DNA of 64,000 bases from Thysanoteuthis rhombus (GCA_963457665.1 OY735219.1:24211685-24275684); one strand, 5' to 3'; counted from the first letter of the stretch, positions 36,056-49,913 are shown. The notes: generated by a model not told the origin, from the letters alone. Numbers and translations: made by a program.

Positions 36056-39000
36056 CAATAAAAACAAAGAGAAGCAAATCTCTTTGAATTGATATAAGTA
36101 CACTTATTTCATGAGGAAATTTTTAGGCAGCCAAAGAAAATTTTATAGATCTTACATGGTTGCCAAATTGTAATATTATTGTTGTTAATGGCATTTGTTT
36201 ATTGTTGTTTTCTGCTTGCAACTATGTCAGTTCGGTGGCAAAATTCCTGTATAAGTGCACAGCTCTGCATATTTTTGCCATGGATATTCTGTTCAACATA
36301 GCTAGAAAATAGATTCTGTTTCATATTTCTTTCCCTGCCAGAAACTAAATCCCAGGAATGGAATGCAGCCGGCAATGTGAATTAGAGCAACATGTGACAA
36401 AAATGACAAACCTTTAATGTGGACCTACCCCACTTTACTTTGCTACTAACTCTCCCCCTGCAGTGGTACATTCTATAGCAGTTATGGTCAGCAATTTTGT
36501 TCCAATTTACTACTCTTGGTGTTTTTATCAGCCTGGATTCATGTAACAGAATGATTTTGAAGAAACCATAGCATTCAAGTGAGATTTTTTTTTAAAGCAA
36601 GGAAAAAGTACACCTTTGTCCAACCTTTTAATAAATCACTTTTCCCTATGTTTATATATGTATATATGATCATTAGCAGAATGTCATGGTCATTTCCCAA
36701 TGGAGATGTGTAACTCTATCTACTCCCAATGTACACGTTAATTATTCCCTGAAAGGGAAAATATAACATTTCATTACTTCTACTGCTAAATCACTTCAGT
36801 TCAGTAGTTTGCTATAGCTGATCTACCCATGAATATTTTAGATGTATTACTTCAGCTCATTTAGTATGAATGTTGTTGATTTGCCAGCATTTCATACTTC
36901 AATTTGTTTCAGTTCTCAAGGTAATAAAAAATTTTATGAATTTGAATTCCCAATTAAAATAAAAGAATATCTTCTAATTTTAATTTAGCAAGATTACCTA
37001 CTAGAGCAAGTGATTAAAAACAGATAGAGAGCAAATGTAAACAAACTGTATTTTGAACAACCTTATTTCGAATGCTTAATAATGTGGCTAGAAGTGTACT
37101 AGTAAAATCTGTAATCAATAATTTTATATTTTCCTTGAAGAGGATATGTTTCAAAATTTTCAATTTGATGTGGTTTGGTTTTTTTATTCGCTGTGGCTGC
37201 TGGCAATACTTAGGCCAACCAGTTTCCAGTGTGTTGACATTTTCTTTTCCTTGACTGGGATTAGTCCTGGAAGTAAATTCCCATGCTGTATACGTCAAGA
37301 CAATAAGTGCATCAGGATGTTGAGGATAGTCAGTAGAACGTTGTGGTCAGTTGAAGCATGCGGCAATGTCAATGAGGACATAATCTCTTTCACTCATAAC
37401 CAGGGCCCCAAAATATTCACTCCAGATTTGCTGTTTACAAAGTAAACAAGTAGAAAATAAAATCTGAGTCTGCATTGTCCCTGAAGTTTCCACAAAGCAT
37501 CATTTATTTCACATTACGAGGTTGGATTCAAACTGGCTAAAATTATGTCCGGTAATCATCTTTTACCTTGTCTTTCAATTTCATGAACTTTTTTCTAACT
37601 TGGAACTCTTATGTATTTTTTTTTTTTTTAATTTAAACAATTTTACGGATTGAATTACTATGTGATAATACTAAATCCTAATTCTTATTTTCATCATTCA
37701 TGCAATATTGTAAATTTCTTGAAAAGTTGCAGTCTTTCAGTTTTTAAGTTGGTTAAACAAAAATTCAATCTTAGTTTACCAGAAGTTTTCATATTGTGAC
37801 CTATTCCTGTATTTTATAGCAATCTCTTTTTGTTCTGTTTTTTTGTTGATTAAACTTCTCTCTTACTTGATAGAAAAAAAAGAATTAGCCTAAAAATTGA
37901 AGATGATGTATTGCTGACTTGGAGATATTTTATTGTTTAGTTTTCAAGTGTTATCTTCATTAAACAGTCAGTATAAATTTTTCCTTCTATTTTTTTAAGA
38001 TGATTATTTAACAAAATAATCATTTTTTAATGAAGAGTACATCCACTTCTCAATACAATTTGATACAGAAAATTAAGTTTGAAGAGCAGTACTAGATGAG
38101 ATAAAATATTTGATAAAGATGATCTTTAACTTTTAAAATTTATTATTTCTGTTATTGGGATGACTAGGCTGTCCCAATACTATATTTTATTTCATTTGAA
38201 TTATTTTGAAGTTCAATTGCACTCTTTTATATAATTAACTCTCAATCTAGTAAAAAATATTTTATTCATTTTGTCAGTTTTTATGAACTTTTGAAGAATA
38301 CATGTTGCAAAAAATGGTTGTATTGTTAGTTTTGGGGTTTTTTTTTCAATACTACAAAAACTTTCCCATCATGACTAAATTTGATATTGAAAAATATCAG
38401 AATTTTTAGTGCTTAAGGTATTTGATTATTAGACTTTTGAAGATTTTTTTTCAAAGTTTAAATTGTGAAATCCCATTAGTGTCAAAGAATATATCTATTT
38501 CCAGTCTCTCAAAGAGAGAAGTAGAAAAACATGTTGAGTTCATGAAAATGATTTCCAATGAAAATATATAAGTAACATTTTTGTTCATTTTATCAAGCTG
38601 TAACCAATGTTTTCTACTTTCAAGTGCCCCTCCTTTTCTCTTTTCCTCTCTCTCTCTCTCACAAATGCGTACACTTGATAAGCAAAAAGAATAATATATC
38701 AATGCAACATATTCTCAAAAAGAACATTTTGATTATAACAAATTATTATATTGTTAGAAAATCTTCATAAATATGTTTGAGATGGTTAAAAACATTTTCT
38801 TCTCTTATTGTCTCATCAATACTCAATATTTTAGCAATCACATTAGCATGAATTATAAAGTGTTACTTCTACATGCTTTTTAATTATTAAGGAAAATAAA
38901 TCATTTGGATTTCTATCTGTTGACACGATTTTGAAAACCTAGCACTAAGTCTAACAATTGAAAGCCACATTTTACAAGCTCCATACCAAAGAATGGAAGT

Positions 39001-39488
39001 GCTTATATAGATACTAAATTTGGCATAACTCTGGTAAAGTATAAGGAATCTGTGTTCTGTTGGCTTTTAGAATGTTCAGAAAATCTTTCTTTAAAGTGGC
39101 TGTTAAGTGCAAAAAATGAATACTTTGATATCACAAGGATTTAAATAGTACACATGACCAGGATAGGATTTTGTGATACTGTTTGTATTTTATGTTCTTC
39201 CTCAATCGTTGCTTCCATTAGTCAGGCCTTATCTTACTTGGAGGAGGGTAGTTTGAATTTATATCTAAGTCACATGAAGTTCAACTGGTCTGTTGCTGTG
39301 GTGAAAGATTTATCTCAAGCTTAGCAACTTCATTAGAGACCAAGGTCAATGAAGTGTGTCTTCTAAGATGGTAAATGGATGCTGTCAAACAGAAGAATTA
39401 TTGTGATCGTTTACTTGGAATTTCATTCATAACTGAACTCTTAAGCCTAACAGGAGTTGAATTAACTTTTAATAAATGAATATTTAAA

Positions 39489-39540
<52 letters not shown>
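39489..39540. repeat. (GT)n(AT)n microsatellite
   Basis: Short GTGTGTGT followed by about 21 AT units. A second (TA)n lies 185 bp downstream. Confidence 0.95.
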
Positions 39541-39544
<4 letters not shown>

Positions 39545-39722
39545 TGTCTCTGTCTATCAACTATTAATAAAAACATAATATATAAATATATCTCTACTTC
39601 AGATATACATTTATAAAAGGTTTTATTAAATCACACACATACACACAGAGTGAAAAGACCCTGAAATAGCACACAGGTTGCAGCTGATGAGGGTAGATAC
39701 CTACCATGTATCACCAGTAAGT

Positions 39723-39725
<3 letters not shown>

Positions 39726-39783
<58 letters not shown>
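39726..39783. repeat. (TA)n microsatellite
   Basis: About 28 TA units after GTTGC. The 185 bp between it and the tract at 39489-39540 shows no inverted repeat that I can find. Confidence 0.95.
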
Positions 39784-39785
<2 letters not shown>

Positions 39786-42700
39786 TTATATTATATTGAA
39801 ATAATCTCCCATTATTACACGGTGAATGTATCATTTGGCCTAGACTATGTAAATAGTATAACCAATTAGAGAAAATGGGGCTGCTGCAGGAATCGCTGCA
39901 ATTTATAATCTACCATAAGAATGCGAGATTATAGCCACACAATCACTTCACAATGTCTCATACTCCAGGAACACAAGAATTGTCAGATTTAGAATGGTAG
40001 CATAGTATTGATCAATACAAAGGTGGATTAAATTTACATCAAAATTTGGAATTTCCTTTTCAAGTGTGAGTCATGTGACCTTACTATTGTTGATGAAGAA
40101 AAGGGAACCCCCTGCATCACATTCAGGTCAACTGAACAATCAGATAAACTCGCTGATGCAATGAGACAGGGGAAAATGGGCGGGGGGATCCTTTTTTTCA
40201 GTGTATTAGACCTGATGTGTGTCCAATTCAACATAAAAATGGCAGTTCCATATCTTTATCACTGAGTAGCCAGAAGAAAGCCACTTTACAAATCTGTCAT
40301 TATTTAATAGAGAAAGCAAAAAAATTGAGATGGTGAACAAACCTTTGAAGTCAGCGTATACTATCATCTTTTTAGAAGAGTCTACATTTTCAAACTATGG
40401 ATGTATTTTGGTCTGGAGATTAACTAATCAATATTTTGCCTTTGAACTGCTTGCAGCCCATTAAACCTGGTAAATTTTCAGTTATTATATTGGCAGCAAT
40501 TTGAATCACTGCTCATTCAATGTTTATAGAACGCGTTTGGGAATATCAATGTAGACAATACATATTGAGAGAAATCCCTGCAGCAAGGATTTCTCCCAAT
40601 AATCCGATGGTCATTTAGACAAAACGGCAGCTCTTTCATGAAGGATTGAGCTCTTTGTACATTTGCTTTTTTTTTTCACTGCCATTAATTAGCATTACTT
40701 AATACTTGAATCCTTCAATAAAGTATTTTGACCTTCATCTCATTTTTACTATATAGTTCTTCCTTTGTCTCTCACATAACTGATATGTTGACATTTTTCT
40801 GATTCAAAAAGCTGTAGACCCAGGCTTTCTGATCGCTCACTGGGGTGAAATGATTTGATCCCCACCCCCCAAGCGGTTTTATGTCTATTCCAGCTTTGCT
40901 CTAATTAGATTTAAAACTATTTCTTATTTACAAGGCCAGCTTCATTTGTACATTAAGAAATTCATGTTGTTAGTGTTGTTGCCTTTGGTCTATCAAAATA
41001 TTAGACAAGCCATTCACTGTCTTTTTCTTCTTTCTAGTCAATATTTCCATCTTTATTCTACCTGATGCCCCTTCCAGAAAACCTTTCCTTATTTTCTGTT
41101 ATTTTTCTCTCTTACTTCAATCTGTCTTATGCCCCCCTCCCACATCTAAATACCAATTTCAATGAATTGAAGACCAACCAATTGAAGCTATTTCTTTTCC
41201 TTTCCTATCCACTATATCTTCTGTTGACTTCCCAAGTGAAGATAATCATTAGGTCTTGACTGTGCTTTTTGTATCTTGGCCAACACCAGCCAGAGCCAAT
41301 ATACTCACCAGCCTCTTCACTCCATCTGAATTGAGCCACTATTTGAACTGGAGATACTGCTCAGATCCAGTTAAATTCCTAACAGAATTCCTTTGTGCAT
41401 CTGTGTGTCTAACTCTGGCCTTTTGACCTTGGTTGATGAGCATTGGTGGGCCTGAGAAAGTGAATAATGTTTTTTTTGTTTTGTTTTTGTTATTTTTTTT
41501 TTTTCAACTTATGAGCCATGAAATATGATCCCTGAAAAGACTGACTTGTCTCTCTCCATTTTTTTCTCCTTTTTTTTAATACAAGATATGATGATAGTGG
41601 TTGTGTTACTGGTTGATAAACTTTCCCAAAATTAAGGCCTGTTTTTCCTTATTTATTTTATTAACTGAGGAAAACTTAAGTAAATTTTCTCGAAGATGCT
41701 CAAGTCTTTGTAAGCATGCAGCACCCAAAATAATGAATTGGCATTGCATTAAAGGAAAAAACTTATGAAAACCTTGAAATTTTAAAATTTTAGCTTTGGA
41801 TGCAATTAGTTTTTTCATTCATTCAAGTATTCATTTTCAGTTTATTCTGAGTGGAGCAAAATATCTTTGGAAATATCCACACATCTCTGAAAATTTTCCT
41901 TCAACTTAAATTCTTCATATTTCCCTATATTCAGGGAATCCAGAATGTTTTTGAGTCATTATTTTACACTATGGGAAGAAGTTTCAAGTCTTTTAAAGGC
42001 CCAAAGATGCAAAATCAGGCTTTATTGTGACTTTCAGAAATATTTATTTGAATTAATTGTATTTGAACAATGGAAGCAATATATACTTATTTTTTATCAA
42101 TATCCCCATCCCCCACGGGCAGCTGTGATAGTTTGTTTTACTATCATTGTCCTTCACACACTCTTATGAAGGATGATCCCTTGCTATAATGGGGTATTTT
42201 AGTCATGCACTAAATTTTTCATACCCAAATTATTGATACTAGATTAAGTACCTGCGTTAATGGGCAGAGGAAATTGCTGTTTGGAAAAAAAAAAAAAAAA
42301 TTTATAGTTTAATTTGTTTGTTTAGTTTAATTTGTTTTTAAAAGGTGATTTAATACTACTCTTTCTTCACATGGTTTGAAGAAAAAAGAGATGGCTATTG
42401 TAAAACAAAAACAATTTTTTGTTTTTGTTTTGCATTAGGTGCTAACTGAGAGGGTGGATGTAAATAAGAGTGGTTAACCTTGAAAGGGGACTGATAAGAA
42501 GGTGGGGGGGCTAATGTTCAATAAAAGGGGGGTTAGATGTACAATTACAGTTTTGATTCCCCCCCCCCCCCACAAAAAAAATTACCCTTTCATTCAGGTT
42601 TCAAATTTGTTTTTTTCTCCATCGTGAATGTGCAATAATTGATCTCTCTGTATATCTAAAACATTATCCTTCCATCCAATATTTAAGATAAGTTTGAGAT

Positions 42701-43779
42701 ATAACAGCAAGTATATTTTTTCACTGATGACCTTATTTTTCATATGATTACATTAGATTCACATTTGATCTATCACAATGTACAATATCAGTCTAGCCAA
42801 TTTTAAAATTCAATGAAAACAAAGTTCTGAAAAAATTGAAGTTGAAGTCATGTCTGTTTTACACCTGGATTCTTGGATTTTTCTTAGTTTCTTATAAACC
42901 CTTTTCAGACAGACTGGATATATTTATTTACAACCAAATCAGATAGCATGCTTCAAAATAAGTAACTTTCATGAATAAAAAATATGTTATATAACCTGAG
43001 CCCAATCTTAGCAGAATATATGTTATAAAGAGATTAACTTGTTAGCTCACAAATTGAATTTAGATTTGTTACCTTGAAATTAGTAAATTCAGAAACAAAT
43101 TCAGTCTGGGGAAAGGTTGAGAAAATGATATTATAGTTATTTTTCTACAGTCTGGTCTCTTATTGCACTAATTTTGTTTATCTAACTAATCTCTGGGAGA
43201 AATAACTTTTTTGATTGAGTTTGAAGTGGTCAGTGACTTTTTACAAGTGACAACAGCTGAGGAAGCGAATTTACGAATCAATTTGTGAAGAATTCCATAC
43301 TGATATTTTTTTTTTTTTTTTGCTTGTTATATACTTATGAAAAATACTTATCTGTTTATAGATAAAAGCATCAGTCAGTAGGTAGGGAAGTAATAATTAC
43401 TGAATTCCATTTGAATAGCAATGTTTTCATGTATAGATTTTTTTCGAACTGTTCTTGTGACTTGAAGAACTCTCATACCCGAAAATAGACATTGGAATGA
43501 GTAGGACATTGCCCCCACCCCCACTTTAAAAGGGGCCCCCTGTCATCTCAACATTCCTAACCTACCTGAAGATGAAGTAAGAGTCTGGAAAAATCTATAC
43601 ATAATGTTGATCCCTCATCTCAAAAATTCAGACAGAAAGCAAAGCAAGGTTTTTGTTTGCTTTTGATGTTGGCAATTTTAGTTACAAGTAGATATTTGTG
43701 TTAGAAAATTTGTTTCTTCTTTCTTCATTCAGAATATGTAATTTGGGGGATTTTCTTACCATAGTCAACAACCAACCAT

Positions 43780-43880
43780 CTACAACCATTTGCTGATAGA
43801 GAAACTGCTGTGCCTTACTTGAACCCGCAATGCTAACCTTACTTGCAACTCTGGAGCTTAGTACTTTAACTAGAAAATTA
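43780..43880 (-). mobile_element. Possible tRNA-derived SINE head
   Basis: On the minus strand, CTAGTTAAAGTACTAAGCTC (A-box-like) is followed about 45 bases later by GCGGGTTCAAGTAAGG (B-box-like GGTTCAAG). The region between could fold only poorly as a tRNA, so it is not a functional tRNA gene. It is followed by GTTGGTTGTTGACTATGG. Assignment to a SINE rests on box spacing alone. Confidence 0.4.
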
Positions 43881-44619
43881 CTCCACTTTAACCAAACTTT
43901 GGAGTAGATGTTATTACTTGACTTACATATTCTTTGTTCATTATAATTTTCAAGATACCACTCTGAGCTAAAATGTTATCTGAAATTTTACATAATACAC
44001 TTACAGAAAATGTTGTAATGGTTCACAAAACAGAAAATATTGTGTAAGAAAGGTTGCTAAAACGATCCAATACCAGAAATCTATGGTTTATATAATATCT
44101 GGGTAGTTTTTCAATGTAAAACTCTACCATGCAACCTTTTCACAAAGGGCAAACCTCTCAAAAAGAGAAAAATATGACCGAAGGCTGTGCATATAATATT
44201 CCATGCAATTGTGATAAGGAGAAAATATTTACCCACCCAAAGATCAGATTTGGGGAACATCTGGAAAAAATATTGGAAGTGAAACAATGAAATCCAGCAT
44301 AGAAAGAGCTGAGGAGAATACATCACCCCCTCTAAGATGTGGTCAAAATAAAAGACAAGAAACCACAATAGAAGGTTTGTTGGGTAAAGGAAGTCATGCA
44401 TGTGCTCTAGTAAAAGAAAAAACTGATTGTATAAGCTAACAAGTGTATATTTTTGGCCAAAAAGGCTTTCTACATTAAAGGTCAACTTGAGACCAATTCC
44501 TTCATCAGAGTTAAGACGTTTTTCCTCAGTTTAGCCTCTAATATAAAACTTGGGTACTCAGTACTGTGACTTTGATAAGCTTTTGTTGTTTTTGTTAAGA
44601 TGAAGAAGGGAAAGTAGTA

Positions 44620-44695
44620 AGAATGCTGAAGAACTGATCAACCAAAAACGTTGTGTTGAAAACAATGAAGATGAAGATACCAATAAAAAGATATG
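44620..44695 (+). repeat. GGCTGTAGAATGGATCA-type repeat, copy 4
   Basis: GCTGAAGAACTGATCAACCA then AAAACGTTGTGTTGAAAAC. Retains the GATCA-CC-AAACGTT-TGTT core only. Confidence 0.4.
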
Positions 44696-47019
44696 TGCAA
44701 CTGTAAACTTAATTTGAAAGAATTAATTTTTAGAATTTCTCCGAGTTTTTTTTCTTTGTGCGTCTTTGGAATTACAAAAAAAAAAGTGATTCCTATTCAA
44801 AATGTTCAGAGCAAAAACTCACTAGCTTGTCTTTCTTCTGACTTCTGGAACAGTAGCAATGCTAGACATGTTCGAATACTTATTATTAGCAATGAAATAA
44901 AATTAAAAATAAAGGTTTATCTGTTCTTTCTAGTAACTAATATTTTAATTATTGTTAGAAATAACAAATACACATATATACAGATGATCATAAGAAAAAT
45001 GAATTAAGAGGAAAAAGCAGAAATGAAAACATAAAAGATTCATTGATATTTTAAGTTTTTTGATATGATTTGAATCCTTTCAGTCTCATTTTCATTGTAT
45101 GTTGTTCATGTTTTTGATGATGGTTAATTCCTGACTTTAAATTCTCTTATATGTCTTTATATTTGATATTGTCCTGCTCTTCTTTATTCAAAGAGAAAAA
45201 GATTAATGATGTCAAAAAAACTTTACCAAATTAGAATTACTTACCAGATTATCATTACCTTTATTCCTCCACTCAAATCATTCTTTTTCATCTTTGTGAT
45301 TCTGTTTCTCACTGACTTATTTGTAGCTTGAAGATACGTACATGATGACAAAAACAAAGCTGAGAATGTTTAAATATCATGATTCCTTTAGAAAGTATTT
45401 CAATTTTTTATTAGATTTATTCAAGAAAACCAGTTTTTTCTCACTGGTTAAGATCATGGTAAATGTTCTCTTCCAGTAAATTGAATAAACTTTTCTAAAT
45501 ATTTTAACTTCATAAAGAAGTTGAGGAATCGAATACATTATTTGATGAAATCCTTGTACCTTTTTCTTGACGCCAGCTACTGCCTAAGGATCAGATTTTC
45601 CTTTTATTTTAATAGATATTTACTGATAAACTTATCATACTTTTCCTTTGTGGGATAATCAATAATGATCAAAGGATAACGGTTTATTTACCTATATAAA
45701 AATGCAACTGTTGACAAGTTTGTTTTGTTTTTTTCTTGGAAAATTATTCCAGTTGATTGATGATTGAAATCAATATTTGCACTTAGATTTTAGTTTCATA
45801 CCAATTCTTTCTCTTATTTGTTACAACAAAAAAGTTATTCGGAGAATTGTAATCAGGAGTCCATATACCCAAACAATTGACGATGTAGAAAGTCATAGAT
45901 AAATTTATCTATAGATAAAGTGATTTTTACCTAATTAGTGTGTAAAGGAAAGACTTAATGATAATAACTGATGATATCCTGTCAAATTGTTTTCATCTTC
46001 CCCAATAATCAGTTTTTAATGAAGCCTGTGGCTTGTAAGAAAAAAAGAAAGAAAAATATTAAACATATTAAATCAAGCACTATTAAAGTTAATGTATTGC
46101 ATGTAGCCAATCAATATTTGTATGTTTGCAAACATTTGCTTCACAAGGTATGTGTATGCTTACATGAGATGCAAGATAATGATCATGTGGTAATTTCTTT
46201 TGATGCGAGTCCAAAAAATAGCTATGAATCGATTATTTTTGTATAAGAAACAGTTTGAAAGAATATGTAAAATGAATTTTGTGAAGCTTTTGAGTTGAAT
46301 ATACTCTTATGCATAAGAAAATCTTACCATCATCAATATGGTAACATTCATATCTAGTTGATGAATATTTGGTTTCAGTTTCTGAAATTTCATAAGGAAG
46401 CAGTGCAAATGAGAAGAGCAATTATGGTTTTTATAGAACTTCTAAAATGTTTGCTCTGTTTGGTTTTTATGAAACCTTGAGTGAAATCTCCAGTTTCATA
46501 GGGATTACATGTCAACACCTTGTATGAAATCTTGTAAATCTGTTCTTTCATGCTAGATGCTTTCTGTGTAATGCCTAAATACTCATACAACTATTACAAA
46601 TAACAGTTTGAATATTCTGAATTTATCATTAGATGAAGCATTTTCAATTTATCATTCATTTTTAACCAGTATTTCTTCTAACTTATTTCTGTGGGTTTTA
46701 TATTACAGCTCTCAGACCATCGTTCTATTGTCAGCGGTGAGCTGTGTGGATTAGAAATGAGGCTGAAAGTTAATTCTTCATTTCCAATCTGCACCGCTTA
46801 CCATTGAATGAGCTTGAATTGTAATTTATGGCAAAAGAAATAAGATGAAAGAAATATTAGTCTAAAATGGATAACATCTGAATATTTCAAATTTCATTAT
46901 TATTTTTTATTCATTAAAACATGTACTTGAATACTTATCTTGGTAACCAGTTGGTAATTCTCAATAGTTGAAGTTTTTAAGGATCATTGTAATTAAAAGT
47001 TGCTGCTGCAAGGCCTTGA

Positions 47020-47427
47020 AAACTGCTGTGCGTATGATGTTTAATCTTTCCTTCATTTCACAAATCATTTTGTCATATTCTGTGCTTGATTTTCTGAGTT
47101 GGGCCTTTCTTGACATGGTTCTGTCTCAACAGCTTCGCTATATTCAAAACAAGATTCCTCTAGCTACAGCATCTTATTCTGAAATAGTGTTGTTTCATTG
47201 GCATTGAATACCTGTTTGGAGGAAGGTCCCTTCTTGAGCCATGCACTGTAGGCCTTAACAGCCTCATGATCAGCAAACTCACCTGTAATTTTTATGTATG
47301 GAAGTGGAAAACCTCTTTTATTTCTGGAATGAGCCTGTGCTGTCAGTGAAATTGGCTTCTGTATTTCTTGTTGGTTGAATTTTTTGTATAGGATCTTAGC
47401 AGAACTGTCACCAATGTTCAAAGGCAA
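47020..47427 (-). mobile_element. Tigger/JRK-like (pogo superfamily) transposase remnant
   Basis: The minus strand reads SAKILYKKFNQQ, then NIKITGE-like YIKITGEFADHEAVKAY, then SSKQVFNANETTLFQNKML. This matches the segment of pogo/Tigger DDE transposases around the first catalytic Asp (usual form QVFNADETGLFWKKMP). The catalytic Asp of NADET is Asn here, and the frame is stopped just after KML. The upstream HTH/CENPB part and the rest of the DDE domain are absent or unrecognisable. Confidence 0.62.
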
Positions 47428-48177
47428 GTTTTTTTTCTTGTAGTTGCCTTTGATCCAAACTAATAAAGCATTCTAAAGTTTTAATATCACTTTATCACAT
47501 ACATAAGCCACATATTCAATTGTATAAATTCCAACAGTATTCACTGCTTCTCTTACCTAGGTTACTTGTTTTCATATGTGCCATATGGTAATATTTATTT
47601 GTAATAATATACAAATCTGGCAGTAGGCCGTATAATCACTTTCTTGGCCTTTTTGGGCTATTCCTCATCATTAGATACCCTTCGTTCAGGTCCCATGGGT
47701 ATTGATGTAAACATGGTAATAACAATATGTATACAATATTTTAAGAACAAGTAATATAATGCAGACACATGAAATGCTTTGACAGGAATAAAAGATCACG
47801 AGTTGCTTTACGCAGTTGAAGTTTACGCTGAGATTGAAGTTACAGATTACTTGTGAGTCAGCCAAATTTTTGATGGATGATCAATTTCACAAGCACCTCA
47901 CAAAAACATGAATATGAAATTATTCGAATAGTTTTCTCTCTGACATAGACACATTTACATCCACTCAGAATAGATATTACATGTTTGAATCGTTTGGAAA
48001 ATTAAACCAAAATTACATGAGGTATCATTAGGGTCTAGCTTTGAATATGTTTATAAAATTAACTTTCATTAAAAATTCAATTCTTTATCTACGGAATACA
48101 AGAAACCCTCAGCCAAAACTGTCAGAATGGGTTCCTTCAGTTTTCAAGCTGGGCTAGCTGGCTATATATGTATTATG

Positions 48178-48482
48178 TATGCAGGCCGCACCAATAGAGT
48201 TAGAGGGCTGAAAAGGTCTAGAAAAAAAAGTTTGATTTTTTTTTTTAAAGTAAGGGATGGGTAATTTACAATGTCAGTTTATGCTAAATTGATTACAAAT
48301 TTGTACCAGCTTGATTTTTGAAAATTTAAACTGTTTAGTGATCCAACAAAAGGTGAGAAGAGCGCCATTCATTATTCCTAATTTTGATTGATCATCCCCT
48401 TCACGGCATACTGCTTTAAAAAAAAAAAAGAGTTGGTCACATGATGGTTTCTATTGAGTGACTAACCAGACCTGCTATCAAT
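48178..48482 (+). repeat. GAGGGCTGAAAA-family dispersed repeat, copy 3
   Basis: Has GGCCGCACCAATAGAGTTAG then AGGGCTGAAAAGG, TCAGTTTATGCTAAATTGAT, AAAAGGTGAGAAG, GGTCACATGATGG and GAGTGACTAACCAGACCTG. Its end is only about 110 bp upstream of the 48591 exon, close to the splice acceptor region. Confidence 0.75.
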
Positions 48483-48590
48483 ATCAATTTATTGCTGATT
48501 GCTTCTCTGGTGTCTTCAGATGTTGCTGCTAATTTTTCATTTGATATTTTCCTTTCTAAACTCTTCTTTTTTTTTCTTTTTTCTCTCCAG

Positions 48591-48710
48591 GTGAGGTTCG
48601 TTATGCAAGAAACACAAGTAAGATGACAACATTGATGCACGTTGACCCAACTCTTCCATTGTGGATGTTTTTCGATGTCTATGGCAATGTACAGAAGATA
48701 AAGATACTTG
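48591..48710 (+). CDS. neur: Neuralized, exon completing the NHR domain
   Basis: A 120-bp exon preceded by a strong polypyrimidine tract and TTCTCTCCAG (ends 48590) and followed by the donor G|GTAAGT at 48711. It enters and leaves in phase 1, joining the 28375 donor to make Gly (TPE-G-EVRYARN). It encodes 39 whole codons ending in PLWMFFDVYGNVQKIKIL, the characteristic last strand of an NHR domain (the W-FFD-YG pattern). It also accepts the alternative exon at 34372-34930 in frame, giving Ser at the junction instead of Gly. The exon is therefore probably common to all isoforms that carry the RING. Confidence 0.93.
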
Positions 48711-49077
48711 GTAAGTCTTCTATTCACTTTATAACTGAGGTCCATTTTAACACAATCCATTCAGAAATCATCTTTTCCTCAATTGTTGATGTAGGCACTT
48801 GTTGAAGATAGGAAAGTAATCAAAACCATTTTCTGCAAGTGTTTCTTCTGGTTTCCTTTGATCATAGACACGTACAAATTTGCTTGAGACCTGTTCCAGA
48901 TGCAAATTCTTTCTCCAGGGTCAATCAATGATAGCTGTATTTCATGTTGTTTTTTTTTCTTTTTCAATATCTGTAATTATCGTTGCAGCATCTTTTTGCA
49001 ATTAATCAGACACATAATTGTAGATCCTTTGAAAAATGAAGAGAACTTTCTTCACATTCTCCGTAAAGATGAATTGA

Positions 49078-49280
49078 ATAGAAATATGGGTAAAAACTCA
49101 TTCTTCTGTCAGATCTGTAGTTTGATAAAAAACAAATTGAGAACGATTTTTTCTGTGTAAAAGGAAAGTAGTAATTAATGCTATGTAATAAAATAGAATT
49201 CTATATAAGTAGCTTCGGGGAGTTGGGTGGAAGGACACGATTTAAAGTAAGATCGTGCTCTCTTTACAGTGCATGTGTTA
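49078..49280 (+). repeat. ~200-bp direct repeat, copy A
   Basis: Starts ATAGAAATATGGGTAAAAAC and ends TTTACAGTGCATGTGTT. The same sequence is found at 49914-50114 with roughly one difference per ten to fifteen bases, including a 4-base deletion. No terminal inverted repeats. It lies just downstream of the 48591 exon. Confidence 0.9.
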
Positions 49281-49913
49281 TGGAAAGTTTCTCTTATATT
49301 TTTGTTTTTTGTTTGTTTTTGCAACAGTGTAAAATCATATCTCTGATTAATTTTTTTCACTAGATTTGATAAAACCTTATCATATACAAACAGAAATTGG
49401 ATGGTTTCAAGTTCAAGGATTTTTTAATGAGGATTAATATACTTACAAGTACCATCAGATTAAATTATAAATTAGTTCTTTACATATTCAAGGCAGCCAC
49501 TTTGCTAACATACCCTTATCAAATTGCTTGTCTAGACTTTGAATGCCAAAATTCTGTCGAGTTTGAAATTAGGAAGAAAGACTAGCATTCCATGGGAAAT
49601 TATAGATCATCACCACCCACATATACTGTGTTGAGTATGATTGATTTTGGAAAAATGAATGTTACTTCTCTCACCTTTTTTTGGACTGTGATTACTAAAA
49701 AAAGGTCTGAATTTTCATTCATAGAATGTCCATTGAGAAAGATTCTTACAATCTAATACATTTTTTGTGCCAGAAATCATCGCTCAACATCTTGAAATGT
49801 TCAATCCATTGTGCTAGGTTGGTGAGACTCCATAACTCTGATTGAACAGAGAAGGAAAATGACTGACTTGGTAACTTTTAACCTGCTTTAATTCTATTAT
49901 TGTGGTTAGTGTC

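Larger units (their letters stand above)
28376..48590 (+). other. neur: Neuralized intron, 20.2 kb, phase 1
   Basis: GTAAGT-type donor at 28376 and CTCTCCAG acceptor at 48590. Apart from the candidate alternative exon at 34372-34930 and the repeats listed separately, I see no coding sequence. 28.4-30.6 kb and 37.5-39.4 kb are plain AT-rich DNA. 40-43.7 kb and 44.7-47 kb contain only short homopolymers. A 37146-37445 open frame does not resemble any family I know. Confidence 0.85.

Noticed and set aside
37146..37445. 99-residue plus-strand frame as a further alternative exon
   Set aside because: Second half looks protein-like but no acceptor/donor pair gives a phase compatible with the 48591 exon.
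39631..39869. Opposing open frames rich in Ile-Tyr
   Set aside because: Pure translations of the (TA)n microsatellite; the same holds at 4-219, 31424-31657, 62881-63108 and 63396-63641.
44111..44485. 124-residue minus-strand frame rich in Phe/Leu
   Set aside because: Hydrophobic composition follows from A/T bias; no domain, no start or splice context.
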